A DNA stretch of 64,000 nt from the NCBI RefSeq assembly GCF_014200395.1, contig NZ_JACHBS010000001.1, positions 806,001 to 870,000 of the forward strand. The letters run 5' to 3'. This DNA comes from Microcella frigidaquae (GTDB lineage: Bacteria; Actinomycetota; Actinomycetes; Actinomycetales; Microbacteriaceae). The notes below the pieces were generated by a model that worked only from the letters and a program-made list of their open reading frames with translations, was not told the DNA's origin and ran no database searches. Shown here piece by piece: positions 25,178-33,730 of this stretch; the stretch's first letter is position 1, and each line of letters opens with the position of its first letter. The position numbers and the translations under genes were made by a program.

Positions 25178-26440
25178 TCAGCGCTCCTCGCGCACGAACT
25201 CCACGCGGAAGTCGCTGATGTACACGTGCTGGTCGTCCTTCATGTCCTTGAAGAACAGCCGCGCCTCGCGCCCGAGCCGCAGGCAGGTGCGCTTCGCCGC
25301 GAGATCCTCGGGCGAGTCGGTCGGCTGCAGCGAGGGGTACCAGAGCGTGTGGCCGGGGCGGTGCACGATGCGCACCGGGGTCGACCACTGCTGGGCGTTG
25401 TCGCCCTCGCCGAGGTCGCGGTGCGGGTTGACCGACAGGAACAGGCTGTCGCCGACCCAGAAGCTGCCGTCGACGCGGCCCAGCAGCATGACCCAGCACT
25501 CGAGGTGCTCGTTCCAGCTGACCGAGGGGCCCCAGTAGTAGAGCTCGTCGCCCTGCGAGACGGCGCCACCGCCCTCGGCGGTCGGGATGCGGAGGCTCGC
25601 GATCGGCTGACCCACGCCGTCCCACGGCGCATCGAAGGCGGTGCCGCTCCAGCGCCGCGCAGCGCCGGTCGGGTCGTCCAGCGCCGACAGCGGCACCCGT
25701 GCGACGCTCACGCACTGCGCGGCGGCCTCGGTCTCGCGATCCCAGGTCTCGGCGCTCCACGCCGTGGGGTACGCGTACTCGCCGTAGAAGACGTAGAGGT
25801 GGTCGCCGGAGGCGACAGCGCTCGGGTCGCCGACCCCGCCCGGGAAGCAGTTGTTGCGGTTGACCGGGAGGCGGATCATCCGCTCATCGCGGTCTTCGAG
25901 CAGGATGCCGCGGTTCTCCCAGCTGAGCCCGCCGTCAAGGGACGTCATGATGCCGATGCGCGGCACCGCCTGCACCGACTCGGGCCCGGTCAGCCCGGGC
26001 GGCCAGTCGTCGGCCCGCAGCCCCTCCCCCGTCGCCGGGTCGTAGGGCAGCGTCTCGGGGTAGTTCTCGTTGTGGTAGAGCGCGTAGAGGGTGCGACCGG
26101 TGGCGTCGGACGGGTCTTGGTAGACGGTCTCGAACCACACCGCACCGTGCAGCCCCGGTGTGCCCGGCGGCGTGTTCGGCGGCATGGCGGGCTCGACGAA
26201 CTCCTCCGGGCGGCGCGAGAAGGCCTCGGCGACGGTTGCCCCGTCAGCGTGCTTGAGCTCGTTCGCCTGACCCCAGACCGGGTCCTCCCCGTACTTGCCG
26301 GGGAAGATGCGGAACCGGTCACCGACCCACGCCGTCGCCATGTTGCAGTCGACGAAGCTGCCGAACGTGAAGCGCTCGGTCGGCAGGAGCCGCACGCTGA
26401 TGCCGGGCACTCCGGTCGCGATCGTGACAGCGTCGGTCAT
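25178..26440 (-). CDS. Asp-box (sialidase-like) beta-propeller protein, function unknown
   Basis: A 420-residue soluble protein without signal peptide or membrane helix. MTSLDGGLSWENRG is a good Asp-box (SxDxGxxW), the repeat of sialidase-type beta-propellers. Other blade-like strands include RFRIFPGKYGEDPVWGQ, ATGRTLYALYHNENYPE, DHLYVFYGEYAYPTAWS and DELYYWGPSVSWNEHLECWVMLLG. Acidic and aromatic residues are frequent, suggesting a carbohydrate-active or carbohydrate-binding enzyme, possibly GH43- or GH33-like, but I cannot identify catalytic residues. The ATG at 26440 has GGGAG upstream. An AT-rich promoter region with TATGAT precedes it. It is the first of the three genes between pyrH and frr. 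Confidence 0.75.
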   Translation of the reverse strand: MTDAVTIATGVPGISVRLLPTERFTFGSFVDCNMATAWVGDRFRIFPGKYGEDPVWGQANELKHADGATVAEAFSRRPEEFVEPAMPPNTPPGTPGLHGAVWFETVYQDPSDATGRTLYALYHNENYPETLPYDPATGEGLRADDWPPGLTGPESVQAVPRIGIMTSLDGGLSWENRGILLEDRDERMIRLPVNRNNCFPGGVGDPSAVASGDHLYVFYGEYAYPTAWSAETWDRETEAAAQCVSVARVPLSALDDPTGAARRWSGTAFDAPWDGVGQPIASLRIPTAEGGGAVSQGDELYYWGPSVSWNEHLECWVMLLGRVDGSFWVGDSLFLSVNPHRDLGEGDNAQQWSTPVRIVHRPGHTLWYPSLQPTDSPEDLAAKRTCLRLGREARLFFKDMKDDQHVYISDFRVEFVREER

Positions 26441-26490
26441 GGATGCTCTCCCGGCAGGTCGTCGGCGGGCGACGCGGTCGCGTCCTTTAC

Positions 26491-26496
26491 ATCATA
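26491..26496 (-). promoter_or_regulatory. -10 box of the Asp-box gene
   Basis: TATGAT within an AT-rich stretch (26486-26510) that is unusual for the window. It gives a roughly 45-nt leader. The AT-rich run could also hold an operator. Confidence 0.4.
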
Positions 26497-26517
26497 CCTA
26501 TTCGACCAAGGATGAGC

Positions 26518-27231
26518 TCAGTTCGAGACGCGCGTGCCGATCGCCTCGCCGCGGATCGCCTTCGCGATGTTGCCCGCGGGCTCCATCCCGAACACGACCA
26601 TCGGCATGCCGTTGTCCATGCAGAGCGAGAACGCGGTGGAATCGACCACCTTCAACCCCGAGACCAGGGCCTCCTGATACGTGACCGCATCGAGCTTGCG
26701 GGCATCGGGATTACGGCGCGGGTCATCGCTGTAGACGCCGTCGACGCCGTTCTTCGCCACCAGAACCTCCACCGCCCCGATCTCGAGAGCGCGCTGTGCC
26801 GCGACCGTGTCAGTCGAGAAGTACGGCAGCCCCGCGCCGGCGCCGAAGATGACGACGCGGCCCTTCTCGAGGTGCCGCTCGGCCCGCAGCGGGATGTACG
26901 GCTCGGCGACCTGGGTCATCTGGATCGCCGACTGCACGCGCACCTGGGCGCCGGCCTGCTCGAGGAAGTCCTGCAGAGCGAGCGCGTTCATGACGGTGCC
27001 GAGCATGCCCATGTAGTCGGCCCGCCCGCGGTCCATGCCGCGCTGGCTGAGCTCAGCACCGCGGAAGAAGTTGCCGCCGCCGACCACGATCGCCACCTCG
27101 ACGTCGGCGGCCGCCTCGGCGATCTCGCGCGCGATGGCGCTCACGACGTCGGGGTTGACGCCGAGCGATCCCCCTCCGAACGCTTCACCCGAGAGCTTCA
27201 GCAGAACACGGCGGCGGCGGTCAGCGGTCAT
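26518..27231 (-). CDS. pyrH: UMP kinase
   Basis: A 237-residue amino-acid-kinase-fold enzyme phosphorylating UMP to UDP. Typical motifs are [69 protein letters not shown] and [17 protein letters not shown] lies before the ATG at 27231, and a weak TACGCT (27273-27278) stands about 40 nt upstream. The tsf terminator lies just above it, so pyrH seems to be transcribed separately from rpsB-tsf. Downstream it is followed by the Asp-box gene, not by frr. Confidence 0.97.
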   Translation of the reverse strand: MTADRRRRVLLKLSGEAFGGGSLGVNPDVVSAIAREIAEAAADVEVAIVVGGGNFFRGAELSQRGMDRGRADYMGMLGTVMNALALQDFLEQAGAQVRVQSAIQMTQVAEPYIPLRAERHLEKGRVVIFGAGAGLPYFSTDTVAAQRALEIGAVEVLVAKNGVDGVYSDDPRRNPDARKLDAVTYQEALVSGLKVVDSTAFSLCMDNGMPMVVFGMEPAGNIAKAIRGEAIGTRVSN

Positions 27232-27299
27232 GAGCCTCGATCTTCCTCGTGGGGTGTCGTGGGGGCGTGTTCAGCGTAGTGGGCGCGGAGCATGCAGAA

Positions 27300-27329
27300 G
27301 GGGTCCGGGATGCGAGCATCCCGGACCCC
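27300..27329 (-). terminator. Terminator hairpin after tsf
   Basis: GGGGTCCGGGATGC (27300-27313) pairs with GCATCCCGGACCCC (27316-27329), with CGAG as the effective loop. It lies 18 bp after the tsf stop and is followed on the minus strand by CTTCTGC. Confidence 0.7.
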
Positions 27330-27347
27330 GTCGACGCACGTCGGCGA

Positions 27348-28175
27348 CTAGGCGCCGACCTTGAAGCGGGCGAAGCCCGTCACGGTCAGACCGGCATCCT
27401 TGAGCACCTGGGCGATGGTGAGCTTGTTGTCGCGGGCGTAGTCCTGCTCGAGCAGGGCGACCTGCTTGAAGAAGGCACCGACGCGACCCTCGACGATCTT
27501 CGGCAGGGCGGCCTCGGGCTTGCCCTCGTTGCGCGAGATCTCCTCGACGATGCGGCGCTCGTTCTCGACCGTCTCAGCCGGAACCTCGTCGCGCGTCAGG
27601 AACTGCGGGTCGGCGAACGAGATGTGCTGCGCGATGCTGCGCGCCGTCTCGGCGTCGGAACCCTCGTACGACACGACCACACCGACCTGCGGGGGCAGGT
27701 CCTTGTTGGTGCGGTGCAGGTAGACCGCGAACTGCGAGCCCTCGAGGCGCGCCACGCGGCGCAGCTCGAACTTCTCGCCGATGATCGCGGCCTCCTCGTC
27801 GATGATCGCGCCGACGGTCGTGCCGTCGACCGGCGCGGCCAGGGCGGCCTCGACCGTTGCGGCACCGGCAGCGACGACCGCGGCGAGCACGCGCTCACCG
27901 AGGGCGACGAACTTCTCGCCCTTGGCGACGAAGTCGGTCTCGCAGGCGAGCTCGATCATGGTGGTCGCGCCGGCGCCCTCGTGGGCGGCGATGAGGCCCT
28001 CGCTCGTGGAGCGGTCGGCACGCTTCGCGTTGCCCTTCGCACCCTTGAGACGGAGGATCTCGGTGGCCTTCTCCATGTCGCCCTCGGCCTCGACCAGGGC
28101 GTTCTTGGTGTCGACCATGCCGGTGCCGAGGCGCTCGCGCAGGATCTTGATGTCTTCCAGGCTGACGTTCGCCAT
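27348..28175 (-). CDS. tsf: Elongation factor Ts
   Basis: A 275-residue nucleotide exchange factor for EF-Tu. The N-terminal UBA-like domain LKALRERTGAGMMD-type segment appears as IKILRERLGTGMVDTKNALVEAEGDMEKA, and the core has GATTMIELACETDFVAKGEKF, as in other EF-Ts. It lies 9 bp after rpsB, forming the classic rpsB-tsf operon, and ends at a hairpin terminator. Confidence 0.97.
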   Translation of the reverse strand: MANVSLEDIKILRERLGTGMVDTKNALVEAEGDMEKATEILRLKGAKGNAKRADRSTSEGLIAAHEGAGATTMIELACETDFVAKGEKFVALGERVLAAVVAAGAATVEAALAAPVDGTTVGAIIDEEAAIIGEKFELRRVARLEGSQFAVYLHRTNKDLPPQVGVVVSYEGSDAETARSIAQHISFADPQFLTRDEVPAETVENERRIVEEISRNEGKPEAALPKIVEGRVGAFFKQVALLEQDYARDNKLTIAQVLKDAGLTVTGFARFKVGA

Positions 28176-28184
28176 AGGGGTTCC

Positions 28185-29126
28185 TTACTCGGTCTCAGCG
28201 GCCGGGGCGTCAGCCTCGGCGGCGGGCTTCTTCTTGGCGGGAGCCTTCTTGGCCGGCTTCTCGGCGGCGGCCTCCTCGGCGGGGGCCTCCTCCGCAGCGG
28301 CCTCGACGGCGGGCGCCTCCTCCGCGACGACCTCGGCGGCCGGAGCGGCCTCGGCGGCGGCGCTCTGCTCGAGCAGCTCGCGCTCCCACTCGGCCAGCGG
28401 CTCGACGGCGGAGACGTTGCCCTCGGCCCCGGGCTTCTGGTGCTTCTGGATCAGGCCCTCGGCAGCAGCATCCGCGATGATGCGGGTCAGCAGCGCGACC
28501 GAGCGGATCGCGTCGTCGTTGCCCGGGATCGGGTACGCCAGCTCGTCGGGGTCGGCGTTCGTGTCGAGGATGCCGATGACCGGGATGCCCAGCTTCTTGG
28601 CCTCGTCGATCGCGAGGTGCTCGCGCTTGGGGTCGACGACCCACATGGCGCTCGGGGTCTTGGTGAGGTTGCGGATACCGCCGAGCGACTTGTGCAGCTT
28701 GTCGAGCTCGCGCTTCTTGATCAGGAGCTCCTTCTTGGTGAAGCCCTTGGTCGTGTCGTCGAAGTCGAGCTCCTCGAGCTCCTTCATGCGAGCGAGGCGC
28801 TTCGACACGGTCTGGAAGTTGGTCAGCAGACCACCGAGCCAGCGCTGGTTAACGTAGGGCTGGCCCACGCGGGTCGCCTGCTCGGCGATCGACTCCTGCG
28901 CCTGCTTCTTGGTGCCGACGAAGAGGATGGTGCCACCGTGGGCGACCGTCTCCTTGACGAAGTCGTAGGCCTTGTCGATGTAGGCGAGCGACTGCTGCAG
29001 GTCGATGATGTGAATGCCGCTGCGCTCGGTCAGGATGAAGCGCTTGACCTTCGGATTCCAGCGGCGGGTCTGGTGCCCGAAGTGCACGCCGCTGTCGAGC
29101 AGCTGGCGAATGGTGACGACGGCCAT
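28185..29126 (-). CDS. rpsB: Ribosomal protein uS2 with Ala/Glu/Lys-rich tail
   Basis: A 313-residue S2. Core motifs include [53 protein letters not shown], and [37 protein letters not shown], ending near residue 250. The last 60 or so residues are a low-complexity Ala/Glu/Pro/Lys tail ([27 protein letters not shown]) not needed for the fold. The ATG at 29126 has AAGGAG 8 nt upstream; the open frame continuing to 29846 is the M23 region read antisense. A similar acidic tail is found on rpsP. Confidence 0.97.
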   Translation of the reverse strand: MAVVTIRQLLDSGVHFGHQTRRWNPKVKRFILTERSGIHIIDLQQSLAYIDKAYDFVKETVAHGGTILFVGTKKQAQESIAEQATRVGQPYVNQRWLGGLLTNFQTVSKRLARMKELEELDFDDTTKGFTKKELLIKKRELDKLHKSLGGIRNLTKTPSAMWVVDPKREHLAIDEAKKLGIPVIGILDTNADPDELAYPIPGNDDAIRSVALLTRIIADAAAEGLIQKHQKPGAEGNVSAVEPLAEWERELLEQSAAAEAAPAAEVVAEEAPAVEAAAEEAPAEEAAAEKPAKKAPAKKKPAAEADAPAAETE

Positions 29127-29305
29127 GGCCGTACTCCTTCTGTTCTCAGTTGTCGCCCCGCCCGACGGGAGGGGCCCTGGTGCCCGGCGCTGCTCCCGAC
29201 CGGCAGGCCTCGACCCCGATCGCTCGGGCGGCTGCGGACTGATGGGAGTGTGCGCCATGCGGTGGGCACGCGAAGTCAGCCGTGACGCGCACGACTGCGT
29301 CGCCC

Positions 29306-29311
29306 AGCATA
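29306..29311 (-). promoter_or_regulatory. -10 box of rpsB-tsf with a long leader
   Basis: TATGCT on the reverse strand implies a leader of about 170 nt before the rpsB ATG, within the 279-bp gap 29127-29405. Long leaders are often used for S2 autoregulation; I do not see a specific known fold. Confidence 0.4.
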
Positions 29312-29405
29312 TCACCGGTCCCTCCCCGGTCTCCGCGCGCGGCTGCCGGCCACCGGGGCGGCACCCTGGCGGGGGCGGGATGCTCGCCGCGGGCATCCTG
29401 GCGCC

Positions 29406-29936
29406 ATGCGACGCACCGTCTCGACCGCGCTGGTCGCCCTGCTCTCGATGACCCTGCTGACCCTGCCTCCCCCGCTCGCTCCCGCGGCCGCCTCCGTGCC
29501 CGGGCCGCACGCCGCCGGCTGGGTGTGGCCGGTCGACGGCCCGCGGGTCGTCGAGCGCCCTTTCCTCGCTCCCGCGCAACCGTGGGCGCCCGGGCACCGC
29601 GGCGTCGACCTCCGCGCGCCGGCGGTGGGGGCGGAGGTGCGGGCGGTCATGGCGGGGGTGATCCACTTCGCGGGCGTGGTCGTCGACCGCCCGGTCGTCA
29701 CCGTTCGCGACGGGCAGCTGCTCGCGACCGTCGAACCGGTCGAGCCGATCGTCGCGGAGGGCGACCGGGTCGCGGCGGGCCAGGTGATCGGCCATCTGCT
29801 GCCGGGGCACTGCGCCACCGCGCCGCGCGCCGCGCCCTGCGTTCACCTGGGGGTGCGACTGGCCGGCGAGTACGTGTCGCCGCTGCTGTACCTGGGCGGC
29901 CTGCAGCGGGCGGTGCTCCTGCCGCTGACGCCCTGA
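29406..29936 (+). CDS. M23-type peptidase domain protein, secreted
   Basis: A 176-residue protein with an N-terminal signal peptide (residues 1-29, ending near APAAAS) and a small LytM/M23 domain. The first metal motif is kept (GHRGVDLRA, His and Asp). The second, usually HxH, reads CVHLGVRL, so its first histidine is replaced by cysteine. This short variant is common in actinobacteria and may be a non-catalytic peptidoglycan-binding form, or keep activity with altered ligands. No good ribosome binding site precedes the ATG at 29406. It is divergent from rpsB and converges on xerC. Confidence 0.85.
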   Translation: MRRTVSTALVALLSMTLLTLPPPLAPAAASVPGPHAAGWVWPVDGPRVVERPFLAPAQPWAPGHRGVDLRAPAVGAEVRAVMAGVIHFAGVVVDRPVVTVRDGQLLATVEPVEPIVAEGDRVAAGQVIGHLLPGHCATAPRAAPCVHLGVRLAGEYVSPLLYLGGLQRAVLLPLTP

Positions 29937-29981
29937 GTCGGGGGCCCTCAGCCGCGCGCCGTGCGCCGCGGGTCGGCCGCG

Positions 29982-30941
29982 TCAGGCGCGCGGGTGGGCC
30001 GTGCGATAGGCCGCCGCGAGCCGCTCGGCGCTGACGTGCGTGTAGATCTGGGTGGTGCCGAGGCTGGCGTGGCCGAGGATCTCCTGCACGGCGCGCAGAT
30101 CGGCACCGCCATCGAGAAGGTGCGTGGCGGCCGTGTGCCGGAAGGCGTGCGGGCCGGACGGTCCGCTGCCCGGAACCTCCGCGAGGATCGCGGCGACGAG
30201 TCCGTACACGGCCCGGGTCGAGAGCCGCGCCCCGCGCGCACCGAGGAAGACCGCGGTCGTCGCCTCCTCCCCGACCAGAGCCGGGCGGCCGCGGTCGCGG
30301 TAGGTCGAGAGCGCCCGCGCCGCGGGCACCCCGAACGGCACGACGCGCTCCTTCGCTCCCTTGCCGAGCACGCGCACCACCCGGCGCTCGACATCGATGT
30401 CGCCCTCATCGAGGCCGACGAGCTCGCTCACCCGCAGCGCGCTCGCGTAAAGCAGCTCGACGACGGCGAGGTCGCGCAGCGCACCGGGGTCGCCGCTGCC
30501 GGCACGCGCCTCCAGCCCGGCCAGCAGGGCGTCGACCTGCGCCCGCGATAGCACGCGCGGGAGGTGCCGGTCGGGGCGCGGGGCCCGCAACCGCGCCCCC
30601 GCATCGCCAGCTGCCCGCCCCGTGCGCGCGAGCCAGGCGGTGAAGCCGCGCACGGTCGAGACCCGACGCGCCAGCGTCGAGGCGGCGAGGCCGGCGTCAG
30701 CCTGGCTCCACACCCACTCGCGCAGCAGCTCGAGGTCGAGCAGCGCGGGGTCGGGCTCGGCCCCGCGCTGCTCGATGTACTCCTCGAGGGCGGCGAGGTC
30801 GCCGGCGTAGGCCCGCAGGGTGTGCGGGCTCGCCCCGCGCTCGAGCTGCAGCGACCGCCGGTAGTCGGCGGCCGCTGCGCTCAGAGCGGTTCGGGAATCC
30901 CGAGCGATCGGGGCTTCCCGCACGGAGTCGGGGTGCTGCAC
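29982..30941 (-). CDS. xerC: Tyrosine recombinase XerC
   Basis: A 319-residue site-specific recombinase for chromosome dimer resolution. A SAM-like N-terminal domain (SLQLERGASPHTLRAYAGDLAALEEYI) precedes the catalytic domain. Residues seen are Arg in YASALRVSELVGL, Lys in GKGAKERVVPFG, His/Arg in PHAFRHTAATHLL, His in LGHASLGTTQ and the nucleophile Tyr in IYTHV. The GTG at 30941 gives a slightly long protein, and GTG 30923 is an alternative; the frame open to 31064 overlaps the MMPL gene and is rejected. It follows the MMPL stop by 22 bp. Confidence 0.93.
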   Translation of the reverse strand: MQHPDSVREAPIARDSRTALSAAAADYRRSLQLERGASPHTLRAYAGDLAALEEYIEQRGAEPDPALLDLELLREWVWSQADAGLAASTLARRVSTVRGFTAWLARTGRAAGDAGARLRAPRPDRHLPRVLSRAQVDALLAGLEARAGSGDPGALRDLAVVELLYASALRVSELVGLDEGDIDVERRVVRVLGKGAKERVVPFGVPAARALSTYRDRGRPALVGEEATTAVFLGARGARLSTRAVYGLVAAILAEVPGSGPSGPHAFRHTAATHLLDGGADLRAVQEILGHASLGTTQIYTHVSAERLAAAYRTAHPRA

Positions 30942-30963
30942 CCCTCCAGCATGCGCCCTCGGG

Positions 30964-33105
30964 CTACGCGCCGACGGGTTCCTTCTCGCGCGTGTCCGTC
31001 TCGGGCAGCTCGTCGGGCATGCGCTCGGCCTGCCCGTTGGCGCCGCGGGCGGCGGCCTCCGCATCCGTCAGCTCGGGACGACGCGGCCACCAGAAGCGGT
31101 CCTTCGCGATGAAGGTGAGCGCCGGCACGATGACCGTGCGCACGAGCAGGGTGTCGATGAGCACACCGATGCAGACGATCACGCCGACCTGGGTCAGGGC
31201 GATGAGCGGCAGCACGCCGAGCACCGCGAAGACCGCCGCGAGCAGGATGCCCGCGCTGGTGATGACGCCACCGGTCGCCGCGAGGGCGCGGATCATGCCC
31301 TCCGAGGTGCCGAGCGTGGGCACCTCCTCCTTCGCCCGGGTCACCAGGAAGATCGAGTAGTCGACACCCAGCGCCACCAGGAAGATGAAGCTGAACAGCA
31401 GCACCGTGGTGTCGATGCCCGGGAACCCGAAGACGGTCGTGAACAGCACCGAGCCGATGCCGACGGCGCTGAAGAAGCTCGCGACCACGGCGATGAGCAG
31501 CAGCAGCGGCGCCAGGAGAGCACGGAGCAGCACGATCAGGACGAGCAGCACGAGCACGAGCACGAGCGGGATGACCAGGTTCTGGTCGCGCGCCTGGGCG
31601 TCGCGCTGGTCGAGAGCCGCCGCGTCGTTGCCGCCGACGAGCGCCTGCCCGTCGCCGAGGTCGTCGAGCGCGAGCCGCAGGTCGCGGATCAGCGCGAACG
31701 CCTCCTCGCTCTCGGGGTCAGCGTCGAGGATCACGCTGATGCTCGCGATGTCGTCGTTCTGCGCGCCGATGGTCGCCTCGGAGACTCCGTCGATGTCGAG
31801 GATGCCTTCGACGACCTCCTCCGCCGTGTCGGCCGAGGCGATGACGGTCGCGGGGGCCGAGCTGCCCGCCGAGAAGGCGGCGGCAAGGCGCTCCTGCCCG
31901 ATGACGGCCTCGGGCTTGACGATGAAGCGGTCGTTCTGCGAGAGACCGACCGTGACCGTGGCCAGACCGGAGGCCATGGCGCCCAGCACGACGAAGCCGA
32001 CGATGGCGACCATGACGGGGCGCTTGCTGACCGCACGGCCGAGCTTGCCCCACGGGCTGCGCGACACCTTGTCGGCCGAGCCGTACCGCGGAACGAGCGG
32101 CCAGAACAGCCAGCGGCCGAACACGACCAGCGCCGCCGGCAGCACGAGGAGGGCGTAGGCCATCGCCACCACGATGCCGGCCGCACCGGCGAGACCGAGC
32201 GAGCGGTTGCCCGAGAGCTCGCCGAACAGCAGGGTCGCGAGCGCGAGCGCGACGGTCGAGCCGCTTGCGATGATCGCGGGACCGGCGCCGCGCAGAGCGA
32301 TGGCCATCGCGACGCGGCGGTCGAGGTTGAGCCGCAGCTCGTCGCGGTAGCGCGCGATGAGCAGCAGGGCGTAGTTGGTACCGGCACCGAACACGAGCAC
32401 CGAGAGGATGCCCGTCACCGAACCGTCGAGAGTGATGCCGGCCGCGTCGGCCACGAGACGGGCCGCGATGCCGGCGATGAAGTCGGCAACGCCGACGACG
32501 GCGAGCGGCACGATCCAGAGGATGGGGCTGCGGTAGGTGATGATCAGCAGCAGCGCGACCACGAGCGCCGTGATTCCCAGCAGGAGGAAGTTCGCACCCT
32601 CGAACACCGCCGCGAAGTCGACCGCGAAGCCCTCGGCCCCGGTGAACCACACCTGCACGCCGTCGGGCAGTCCGTCCACGGCGAGGGCACGGATCTCGTC
32701 GGCGCGCTCGGCCTGCACCGAGACGCGGTCCTCCACCTCGAGCGGCAGCACCACGAGCGCGGTGGTGCCGTCCTCCGACACGGTGGGCGGCGGAACGAAG
32801 CCCTCCAGTGAGATGTCGGCCAGTTCGACGGTGCGCTCGGTGATCGCGGCGATGTCATCGTCGGTCAGCTCGCCGCTCTCGCGTCCGAAGATCAGGAAGG
32901 CGCTGGTGGCACCCTCGTCGGCGAACTGCTCGGCGAGCTCGGCGGCCTGCACCGACTCGGCCGAGTCGGGCAGCCCGACGGGCGGTGCCGAGTCGGCGGA
33001 CTGGTAGCCGGCGGCGACGAACAGACCGGCCGTCGCGGCGATGCCGACGACGAGGACGATCCAGGACGTTCGGGCGGCGGTGATGAAACGCGTGATCGCG
33101 TTCAC
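30964..33105 (-). CDS. MMPL/RND-family exporter (YdfJ-like)
   Basis: A 713-residue inner-membrane transporter with 11-12 transmembrane helices in two RND-type repeats. The paired motifs GAGTNYALLLIARYRDEL (first half) and GVDYSIFLVTRAKEE (second half) carry the proton-relay Asp/Tyr region. Large extracytoplasmic loops follow the first and seventh helices. The C-terminal tail is cytoplasmic and charged. Family members export lipids or drugs. It is divergent from a MarR-type gene with a palindromic site between them, so drug efflux under MarR control is the natural inference. Confidence 0.92.
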   Translation of the reverse strand: MNAITRFITAARTSWIVLVVGIAATAGLFVAAGYQSADSAPPVGLPDSAESVQAAELAEQFADEGATSAFLIFGRESGELTDDDIAAITERTVELADISLEGFVPPPTVSEDGTTALVVLPLEVEDRVSVQAERADEIRALAVDGLPDGVQVWFTGAEGFAVDFAAVFEGANFLLLGITALVVALLLIITYRSPILWIVPLAVVGVADFIAGIAARLVADAAGITLDGSVTGILSVLVFGAGTNYALLLIARYRDELRLNLDRRVAMAIALRGAGPAIIASGSTVALALATLLFGELSGNRSLGLAGAAGIVVAMAYALLVLPAALVVFGRWLFWPLVPRYGSADKVSRSPWGKLGRAVSKRPVMVAIVGFVVLGAMASGLATVTVGLSQNDRFIVKPEAVIGQERLAAAFSAGSSAPATVIASADTAEEVVEGILDIDGVSEATIGAQNDDIASISVILDADPESEEAFALIRDLRLALDDLGDGQALVGGNDAAALDQRDAQARDQNLVIPLVLVLVLLVLIVLLRALLAPLLLLIAVVASFFSAVGIGSVLFTTVFGFPGIDTTVLLFSFIFLVALGVDYSIFLVTRAKEEVPTLGTSEGMIRALAATGGVITSAGILLAAVFAVLGVLPLIALTQVGVIVCIGVLIDTLLVRTVIVPALTFIAKDRFWWPRRPELTDAEAAARGANGQAERMPDELPETDTREKEPVGA

Positions 33106-33149
33106 GGGGCTCCTCTGCGGGTGATCGGGATGCAGGACAAGTCGTCAGA

Positions 33150-33171
33150 TCATCGAATCATTCGACCATCG
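33150..33171. promoter_or_regulatory. Probable MarR operator between the MMPL and marR-type genes
   Basis: TCGAATCATTCGA (33153-33165) is a perfect 5-bp/5-bp inverted repeat around TCA, followed by another half site ATCGAA (33167-33172). It overlaps the likely transcription start region of the MMPL gene, whose -10 (TACTTT, 33175-33180) reads away on the minus strand, and lies just upstream of the marR-type promoter. The stretch is AT-richer than its flanks. Confidence 0.5.
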
Positions 33172-33184
33172 AACAAAGTAGCGG

Positions 33185-33190
33185 TAGACT
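33185..33190 (+). promoter_or_regulatory. -10 box of the marR-type gene (leaderless)
   Basis: TAGACT, then 6 nt (CGACCC), then the GTG at 33197. Confidence 0.5.
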
Positions 33191-33196
33191 CGACCC

Positions 33197-33730
33197 GTGA
33201 GCGAATCGGCCCAGCAGACTCCCAGCTTCGGGGATTCGCATGCCGCCACGCTCCTGCTGCGCGAGCTCATCGACGTGACCGACGACTTCGAGCGGGCGCT
33301 GGGTGCAGAGCTCTCGGTCAACCCCACCGACCTCTCGGCGATGGAGCACCTCATCGCATCCGGACCGCTGAGCCCGACCGCCCTCGCCGAGCGGCTCGAG
33401 CTCTCGACGGCGGCGGTCACCACCGTGATCGACCGGCTCGAGGCATCCGGGCACGCGCACCGCATCCCGAACCCAGAGGATCGCCGCGGCACCCTGGTGG
33501 TGCCCGCCCCGGCATCGGTCGGACAGGCGATGCGCCGCATCGTGCCGATGGTGACGGCGGTCGACCAGGCGATCCGCGACCTCCCGCCGGAGGAGCAGGA
33601 GATCATCGTGCGCTACCTCGGCACGGTGGTCGAGGCGTACCGCGGACATGCGGGCGATACCGACCGGCTCCGCTCCTGGAAGCGGCCCGAGGGCGCGGAG
33701 AACACCCCGCTGGCGGGGCGCGCGGACTAG
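33197..33730 (+). CDS. MarR-family transcriptional regulator
   Basis: A 177-residue winged-helix regulator. The helix-turn-helix is at about residues 58-88 (GPLSPTALAERLELSTAAVTTVIDRLEASG), and the wing contains PNPEDRRGTLV, the DxRR-type motif of MarR proteins. It starts leaderless at GTG 33197. It is divergent from the MMPL exporter across 91 bp that include a palindrome, so it probably represses both genes until a ligand binds. Its stop codon overlaps that of the facing phosphodiesterase gene (CTAG). Confidence 0.93.
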   Translation: MSESAQQTPSFGDSHAATLLLRELIDVTDDFERALGAELSVNPTDLSAMEHLIASGPLSPTALAERLELSTAAVTTVIDRLEASGHAHRIPNPEDRRGTLVVPAPASVGQAMRRIVPMVTAVDQAIRDLPPEEQEIIVRYLGTVVEAYRGHAGDTDRLRSWKRPEGAENTPLAGRAD

